From: Bacteroidales bacterium
Lineage (GTDB): Bacteria; Bacteroidota; Bacteroidia; Bacteroidales; UBA932
Assembly: GCA_017550525.1 (NCBI GenBank)
Contig: JAFZOU010000024.1
Location: 1 to 60,373 of the forward strand
Reading direction: 5' to 3'
Length of the DNA: 60,373 bases
The translations under genes were made by a program, and so were the position numbers. A model generated the notes under the pieces. The model saw only the letters and a program-made list of their open reading frames with translations. It ran no database searches and was not told the DNA's origin. Below are positions 55,202-60,373 of this stretch, piece by piece (within the stretch, counting starts at the first letter, position 1; each line of letters opens with the position of its first letter).

Positions 55202-56134
55202 ATGAAAATTGTATTTCTGGATGCTATAACAATGGGAGATGCCTCCCTGGATGAGATGGCTTCGCTTGGAGAGCTTATTGTATACCCAAGTTCAACTGCT
55301 GAGGAGGCCCGTGAAAGAGTCCAGGACGCAGATGTAGCGTGCCTTAATAAGGTAATTGTAGACAAGGCTTTCCTTGATGCCGCTCCTAAACTGAAACTAA
55401 TCTGTGAAGCCGGAACGGGCATCAACAATATTGATGTCAAGCTTTGTGAAGAGCGCGGCGTACTGGTTAAGAATGTTGCCGGTTATTCCACCGATTCCGT
55501 AGCCCAGACGGCCTGGATGCACATTTTGAATCTTGCTGGCCGTGCGTTTCATTACAATGAGTTTGTGCACGGCGGGCAGTACAGCAAAAATGTGGTGCAC
55601 GTAGACTATCGCCATCCTTTCACGGAACTTGCCGGAAAGACCCTTGGGATTATCGGCATGGGGGCTATCGGCCAGAAAGTTGCTGCAATTGGTAAAGCCT
55701 TTGGGATGAATGTCATATATTATTCAACTTCGGGAACTTCCCATTGCAAGGACTATCCTTCGGTCTCCATTGACGAGCTGCTTTCAATGGCCGATTTTAT
55801 CTCCATCCACGCTCCCTACAATGAGCGCACGGCAGGGCTTATCGGCTATGAAGAGTTCAAGAGGATGAAGCGGACTGCATATCTTGTGAACACCGGCCGT
55901 GGCGGGATTGCAGTGGAGGAAGATCTTGCACGTGCCCTTGATGACGGTATAATTGCAGGAGCCGGTATAGACGTTTACGTGCGTGAACCGCTCCCGGAGG
56001 ATCATCCCTTCCTGCATCTGGAGCACCCGGAACGCCTGATCCTTACTCCTCACATTGCGTGGTACTCACACGAAGCCAGGGCAAGGCTGGCTCACGAAAT
56101 GGCAGAGAATATAAGAAATTACGCGTGGGGCTAA
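55202..56134 (+). CDS. D-2-hydroxyacid dehydrogenase (NAD)
   Basis: 310 residues. NAD-binding GMGAIGQKVAAIG (GXGXXG), catalytic Arg in NTGRGGIAVEED, Glu in DVYVREPLPEDHP and His in LTPHIAW. Similar to glycerate, lactate or phosphoglycerate dehydrogenases; no ACT domain, so not a full SerA. The ATG at 55202 was chosen; an upstream start lies in the promoter. Followed by a strong hairpin. Confidence 0.87.
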   Translation: MKIVFLDAITMGDASLDEMASLGELIVYPSSTAEEARERVQDADVACLNKVIVDKAFLDAAPKLKLICEAGTGINNIDVKLCEERGVLVKNVAGYSTDSVAQTAWMHILNLAGRAFHYNEFVHGGQYSKNVVHVDYRHPFTELAGKTLGIIGMGAIGQKVAAIGKAFGMNVIYYSTSGTSHCKDYPSVSIDELLSMADFISIHAPYNERTAGLIGYEEFKRMKRTAYLVNTGRGGIAVEEDLARALDDGIIAGAGIDVYVREPLPEDHPFLHLEHPERLILTPHIAWYSHEARARLAHEMAENIRNYAWG

Positions 56135-56153
56135 CTTGCTGGTTGTTAATTAT

Positions 56154-56199
56154 TTATGCAAAAACGTCTAGGCGATTTCACCTAGACGTTTTTGCATAA
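56154..56199. terminator. Perfect 19-bp-stem hairpin, also a repeat-family member
   Basis: Stem 56154-56172 with 56181-56199, perfect, loop cgatttca. Ends with a T run inside the stem (GTTTTTGCATAA), so it may terminate the dehydrogenase and icd transcripts. It shares the ends TTATGCAAAA/TTTTGCATAA and the loop GCGATTTC with the copy inside citG at 60041-60088. Confidence 0.75.
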
Positions 56200-56233
56200 T
56201 GCGCTAAAAATCAAGCGTTTGTCCCCACGGCGC

Positions 56234-57448
56234 CTATGCGCCAAGGCGGACTTCCAGGCGTTTTCTGATTTCCTGAAGGAACTGAAGTGAGGTAAGACCC
56301 TTGGGGGTGATGCCCTCAGAGAGGTTCACAAGGTCCTTTGTCTCAAGGCCTTCGTTCAGGGTGTCAAAGCATGCCTGCTCCAGTTGGTTGGCGTAATTGA
56401 TAAGCTCCGGAAGGTTATCCATCTCTCCCCTCTTGCGGAATGCTCCGCTCCAGGCAAAGATTGTTGCCATGGGGTTGGTGGAAGTCTCTTCTCCCTTCAG
56501 GTACTTGTAATAGTGACGGGTAACAGTACCGTGAGCGGCCTCGTACTCATACTTGCCGTCAGGGCTCACGAGGACTGATGTCATCATGGCCAGGGAACCG
56601 AATGCGGTGGATACCATGTCACTCATGACATCTCCGTCGTAGTTCTTGCAGGCCCAGATGAACCCGCCTTCTGAACGCATTACACGTGCAACAGCGTCGT
56701 CAATGAGGGTGTAGAAGTACTCTATGCCGGCGGCCTCGAACTGCTCCTTGTACTCCTTCTCATAGATTTCCTCAAATATGGCCTTGAACCTTCCGTCATA
56801 CTTCTTGGAGATGGTGTCCTTGGTGGCAAACCACAGGTTCTCCTTCACGTCAAGGGCATACTTGAAGCAGGAGTGGGCAAAGCTGGCAATGGATTTATCC
56901 GTGTTGTGCATACCCTCAATGACGCCGGGGCCTGCAAACTCGTGGATAACTTCCTCAATCCTCTGGCCGGAAGCGCCTTCAAACACAAGCTTTGCAACAC
57001 CGGGCTCGGTGGTCTGGATCTCAACATCACGATAAACGTCGCCGTAGGCGTGACGGGCAATGGTGATGGGCTTTTTCCAGAACTTCACTGCGGGGTGGAT
57101 GGAAGGGATAGTGATGGGTGTACGGAACACGGTACCGTCAAGCATAGCGCGGATGGTGCCGTTAGGGCTCTTCCACATCTGGTGAAGGTTGTATTCGCTC
57201 ATCCTCTGGACGTTGGGCGTGATGGTGGCGCATTTTACTGCAACGCCAAGACGCTTTGTTGCATTGGCAGAGTCAATGGTAACCTGGTCGGAGGTCTTGT
57301 CACGGTAAGGGAGACCAAGGTCGTAGTACTCTGTCTTAAGGTCAACGAAGGGAAGGATGAGCTCATCCTTTATCATCTTCCACAGGATTCTTGTCATTTC
57401 GTCGCCGTCCATTTCGACGAGCGGGGTTTTCATTTTAATCTTTTCCAT
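56234..57448 (-). CDS. icd: NADP-dependent isocitrate dehydrogenase (type II)
   Basis: Oxidatively decarboxylates isocitrate to 2-oxoglutarate. 404 residues of the eukaryote-like homodimeric class: [27 protein letters not shown]-type region ([14 protein letters not shown]), [29 protein letters not shown] with metal aspartates, and [10 protein letters not shown] for NADP. It lies 4 bp from the aconitase gene; both form the citrate-to-2-oxoglutarate branch. Confidence 0.94.
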   Translation of the reverse strand: MEKIKMKTPLVEMDGDEMTRILWKMIKDELILPFVDLKTEYYDLGLPYRDKTSDQVTIDSANATKRLGVAVKCATITPNVQRMSEYNLHQMWKSPNGTIRAMLDGTVFRTPITIPSIHPAVKFWKKPITIARHAYGDVYRDVEIQTTEPGVAKLVFEGASGQRIEEVIHEFAGPGVIEGMHNTDKSIASFAHSCFKYALDVKENLWFATKDTISKKYDGRFKAIFEEIYEKEYKEQFEAAGIEYFYTLIDDAVARVMRSEGGFIWACKNYDGDVMSDMVSTAFGSLAMMTSVLVSPDGKYEYEAAHGTVTRHYYKYLKGEETSTNPMATIFAWSGAFRKRGEMDNLPELINYANQLEQACFDTLNEGLETKDLVNLSEGITPKGLTSLQFLQEIRKRLEVRLGA

Positions 57449-57452
57449 AGTA

Positions 57453-59690
57453 TTATATGCGGTTTTTGTAGTAATTCATTAAGCAGCCGTCGGCAAGGAT
57501 TTCCCTTTCCTCTGGCGTAAGGTTTTCAAAGTGAAGGAGGATGGGGATGCATCGGCCATTCTTTGTTATGACGCGTGCTTCGGCCTGCTCCTCTCCGCCA
57601 AGGATAGCCTTGCGGATGCCGGGAACAAACACGTAATCCCCCGTCTCATATTCAAAGGGAGTGTCCTTGTCAATTGTGAAAGGAACAATGCCCCAGTTGA
57701 TGCAGTTGGAGCGGTAACGCTTTGTAGCGTACTCGTAGCAGATGTTGGCATCTCCGCCAAGGACCTTCTGGCAGGAAGCGGCCTGCTCACGGGCGCTGCC
57801 GTCTCCGGGCTTGTTTGCAAAGACGCAGGAACCAAGGGATGTGTTTTCGGCCGATGCTCCTGCTACCATGAGGGCCCGGCGGAGGTCTTCGCTCACAACG
57901 CCTGCCCTGCGATTGCGGTCATCGGCCTGGATGCGTTTGCTGATATCAACGTATTCAGGGACGCGGCGACTGAGAGCGAACTCGCTGAGCTTAAGAGGAT
58001 TGGAGCGGTAACTTGAAGTTTCACCTGAAGGGATCAGTTCGTCCGTTGTGGTCACGGGATCGTGGATTACCGCGGCAAGTTCCAGCATCATATTCTCCTG
58101 CATTGCGGGCATTGCAGGCCAGTCCTTGATGTTGGGGCCGTAACGGAGTTCGGTTTCCGGGAGAGCGTGGCCGAAGCCATTGTAGATTCGCTTCTCATAG
58201 ATACGGCCGTCAAAGCTGTAGGGCTTGTGGTCATCGGCATAATCTATATCGGTTGCAGCGGTGATTACGCCGCCGTTCGCAGCTGTTGCAGCAATGCTCC
58301 TGGCATCCATGAGCGCCACCATTGAAATCTGGCCCTGACCGGGCTTGGAGCCCTCTCTGTTGGGGAAATTGCGGGTGGTGTGACGGATGGAAAGGCCGTT
58401 GTTTGAAGGGACGTCACCGGCTCCGAAGCAGGGGCCGCAGAAGGCGGGCTTTATAACTACGCCGGCCTCCAGAAGCTCCTCTGCAATGTGATTGCGGGTG
58501 GTGGCAAGATACACGGGAGTGCTCTGGGGATAGGCGCTCATGGTGAAGTAATCATTGCCGATAGACTTGCCCCTGAGGATAGTTGCAGCCTCAGAGAGGT
58601 TGTCATAAGTACCGCCGGAGCAACCTGCGATGATGCCTTGATCGGCCCAAACCTTACCGTCGCGGATCTTGGACATAAGGTCCGGATGAACCTTGTCTCC
58701 AAAGCGCTTCACGGTGTCTTCCTCAATGGCTTTAAGCACCTTCTGCGGGTTCTCCTGAAGCTCGTGGATTGTAACGGCGTTGGAGGGATGGTACGGGAGG
58801 GCAATCATGCTTTCCTGCCTGCTTAGGTCTATCGTAACTACTGAATCATAGTATGCCACTGCACCTGGTTTCAGTTCCTTGTAAGCCTCAGGGCGTCCGT
58901 GCATCTCAAAGTAATTCTTAACCTCATCATCCGTGATCCAGATGGAACTGAGACAGGTGGTCTCGGTTGTCATGACATCAATTCCGTTACGGAAATCGAT
59001 GGGCAGTTCCTTAACGCCGGGGCCTGCAAATTCAAGGACCTTGTTCTTCACAAAACCGCTCTCAAACACGGCCTTCACAAGGGAAATAGCAACATCGTGA
59101 GGGCCGATACCCCTTCTGGGCTTACCCTCCAGCCACACAAGGACTACCTCCGGGGCGTTGATGTCCCAGGTGTTCTTGAGGAGCTGCTTCACAAGCTCAC
59201 CACCTCCTTCACCTACACCCATATTGCCAAGAGAACCGTAGCGGGTGTGGGAGTCGGATCCAAGGATCATATTACCGCAGGCCGTAAGGGCTTCACGTGC
59301 ATACTGGTGGATAACCGCCTGGTTTGCAGGAACATAGATGCCGCCATATTTCTTTGCGGCACTTAGGCCAAACACGTGGTCATCCTCATTGATGGTTCCG
59401 CCCACTGCGCACAGGGAGTTGTGGCAATTGGTCATTGCATACGGCAGGGGGAATTCCTTAAGGCCGCTTGCACGTGCAGTCTGGATAATGCCCACGTACG
59501 TGATGTCGTGGCTCACCATGGCGTCAAAGCGGATGTGAAGTTTGTCACCTTTGGATCCGTTCACGTCGTGCGCCCTCAGAATCTGATAAGCGATAGTGTT
59601 CTCGCGGGCCTCGTCTTTGCTTAAGGGCGCGGTCTCACTCAAAGTTTTTCCGTCAAGGAGATATACTCCGTTAGGGTTCAGTGTTATCAT
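57453..59690 (-). CDS. Aconitate hydratase
   Basis: Isomerises citrate to isocitrate with a Fe4S4 cluster. 745 residues: [21 protein letters not shown], cluster cysteines in [11 protein letters not shown] and [10 protein letters not shown] plus one in an N-terminal segment ([12 protein letters not shown]), and the swivel domain [14 protein letters not shown] with active-site arginine/serine. This is the Bacteroidales type beside icd. It overlaps the citG stop by 4 bp. Confidence 0.93.
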   Translation of the reverse strand: MITLNPNGVYLLDGKTLSETAPLSKDEARENTIAYQILRAHDVNGSKGDKLHIRFDAMVSHDITYVGIIQTARASGLKEFPLPYAMTNCHNSLCAVGGTINEDDHVFGLSAAKKYGGIYVPANQAVIHQYAREALTACGNMILGSDSHTRYGSLGNMGVGEGGGELVKQLLKNTWDINAPEVVLVWLEGKPRRGIGPHDVAISLVKAVFESGFVKNKVLEFAGPGVKELPIDFRNGIDVMTTETTCLSSIWITDDEVKNYFEMHGRPEAYKELKPGAVAYYDSVVTIDLSRQESMIALPYHPSNAVTIHELQENPQKVLKAIEEDTVKRFGDKVHPDLMSKIRDGKVWADQGIIAGCSGGTYDNLSEAATILRGKSIGNDYFTMSAYPQSTPVYLATTRNHIAEELLEAGVVIKPAFCGPCFGAGDVPSNNGLSIRHTTRNFPNREGSKPGQGQISMVALMDARSIAATAANGGVITAATDIDYADDHKPYSFDGRIYEKRIYNGFGHALPETELRYGPNIKDWPAMPAMQENMMLELAAVIHDPVTTTDELIPSGETSSYRSNPLKLSEFALSRRVPEYVDISKRIQADDRNRRAGVVSEDLRRALMVAGASAENTSLGSCVFANKPGDGSAREQAASCQKVLGGDANICYEYATKRYRSNCINWGIVPFTIDKDTPFEYETGDYVFVPGIRKAILGGEEQAEARVITKNGRCIPILLHFENLTPEEREILADGCLMNYYKNRI

Positions 59691-60373
59691 ATAATAGAAT
59701 CAAAAAATATTGTCAATGCAAGCATATCCGCCGCCCCGCCCGGAGAAATCCCCTCCTGGGCATAGCGGATGCACATATCTTCAATGGCATCTGCGAGCGT
59801 TGGGCTGGCGTTGGCTTCACGTTTCACCTCCTGCGCCCGGTCATAGCCAACACGCTTAATGACGCAGGTGTCGTCCAGCGTGGATATAATGCGGAGCAGA
59901 GTCTTCTGCAGGGCGTCCTGCTCCGCCTCTCTGTAAAACGGCAGCCAGTCCGTGAAAAGGTCACTGTAGCCGTCAAGCGCCATGGCGCGGGCATCTTTGA
60001 CACCTTCGCGCCGTGGAGCTAAATTATTATTTTTCAATTGATTATGCAAAAGAGGGTGCGCGATTTCTTTTACCCTTTTTTGCATAATCTGCTGAATATC
60101 AGTCTGTTGCCTCCACGCCTCTGCAGCATTAAGAGCAATTCCAAGGCAGAAAATGGCCCCGCGGTGGGTGTTCACACCGCCCGTAGCGGAGAGCATAGCC
60201 TTCTCCGCCTCAATTCCAAGTTCACGGAGTTTATCCGGACCGGAAGCCATGGCCATCCTGGACCAGAACGGCCTCAGGGCCTTAATTCCCCTGAGCATAG
60301 TGTCATAGTCCATGTCCTTGTGCGCCCCGGAACCGTCCGGTCCAACCAGTCCAGGCTTACCGGGAGTATTCAG
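59687..60373 (-). CDS. citG: CitG, triphosphoribosyl-dephospho-CoA synthase (partial at window end)
   Basis: Makes the prosthetic-group precursor of citrate lyase. Motifs TPGKPGLVGPDGSGAHKDMD, then TGGVNTHRGAIFCLGIALN and GISPGGAADMLALTIF. The first ATG codon inside the window (60313) is not the true start: in-frame family sequence continues to the window edge, so the 5' end is missing. About residues 80-110 (QIMQKRVKEIAHPLLHNQ) are encoded by the TTATGCAAAA-family palindrome. Its presence implies citrate lyase nearby; with aconitase and icd, it links citrate cleavage and oxidation. Confidence 0.85.
   Translation of the reverse strand: MNTPGKPGLVGPDGSGAHKDMDYDTMLRGIKALRPFWSRMAMASGPDKLRELGIEAEKAMLSATGGVNTHRGAIFCLGIALNAAEAWRQQTDIQQIMQKRVKEIAHPLLHNQLKNNNLAPRREGVKDARAMALDGYSDLFTDWLPFYREAEQDALQKTLLRIISTLDDTCVIKRVGYDRAQEVKREANASPTLADAIEDMCIRYAQEGISPGGAADMLALTIFFDSII
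60041..60088. repeat. Palindrome of the TTATGCAAAA family inside citG
   Basis: Arms 60041-60057 and 60072-60088 pair over 17 bp (one G-T pair), 14-base loop containing GCGATTTC. It shares outer ends and loop with 56154-56199; the inner stems differ but stay paired. Confidence 0.8.

Noticed and set aside
54607-55440. 277-residue version of the hypothetical minus-strand gene
   Set aside because: The first 101 residues lie antisense to the start of the 2-hydroxyacid dehydrogenase gene and have shadow-like composition; the ATG at 55137 is better.

Overview
The window looks like about 60 kb of a Bacteroidales chromosome, probably from an uncultured gut or rumen lineage (inference). Support comes from lipoprotein-type TamL, a DUF5683 gene after parAB, the short Bacteroidetes-type speA, FakA/FakB-PlsX, type II isocitrate dehydrogenase beside aconitase, and repeated TAnnTTTG promoter -7 boxes with no clear Shine-Dalgarno signals. 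Coding density is very high, with no intergenic gap over about 225 bp. I see no rRNA, tRNA, CRISPR array, phage gene or transposase.

Layout. 1-7.2 kb: tamL; arginine decarboxylase; a 28-bp-armed palindromic repeat; an SPOUT rRNA methylase; a pfkA - GH13 amylase pair. 7.3-16.6 kb: one operon of ligA, a YihY membrane protein, bifunctional Rel, an Ig-like lipoprotein, an outer-membrane barrel and ispG. 16.7-20.5 kb, minus strand: rsfS-ftsH-cdsA-psd. 20.6-26.3 kb, plus strand: a degenerate priA, parA, parB, DUF5683, and a LysM lytic transglycosylase. 26.3-27.9 kb: an HHH-barrel protein. 28-36.5 kb: hpt-adk-MMPL exporter-fakA-fakB-GNAT-plsX-acp, which joins nucleotide salvage with fatty-acid activation for phospholipid synthesis. 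36.5-38.1 kb: a nucleoside kinase.

38.2-53.1 kb holds a large lipid or polyene-type gene cluster on the minus strand. It has an O-methyltransferase, two acyl carrier proteins, two full ketosynthases, two stand-alone half-ketosynthase (chain-length-factor-like) proteins, two hotdog dehydratases, three lysophospholipid-type acyltransferases (one fused to an MMPL exporter), LolA-like and EamA-like proteins, a GT2 glycosyltransferase and a PaaK-like adenylating enzyme. This resembles the aryl polyene (APE) clusters, but no ketoreductase and no aromatic ammonia lyase are present. 53.2-56.1 kb: a deoxyhypusine-synthase homologue, an AraC-type HTH protein, an unknown protein and a 2-hydroxyacid dehydrogenase. 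56.2-60.4 kb: icd, aconitase and a 5'-truncated citG, a citrate-metabolism operon.

The most unusual signals are not ordinary genes. (1) The 7-mer GGCCGAT/ATCGGCC occurs about 90 times by eye, against about 7 expected. (2) At least three families of small palindromic elements show paired (compensatory) stem changes, and several copies sit in frame inside genes (ligA, a ketosynthase, citG, the MMPL fusion, GT2). (3) FtsH has Val in place of the Walker B glutamate. (4) PriA has lost its Walker A Thr, its DEEH box and its zinc fingers. (5) There are several near-leaderless promoters and one intergenic region built of two different tandem arrays.
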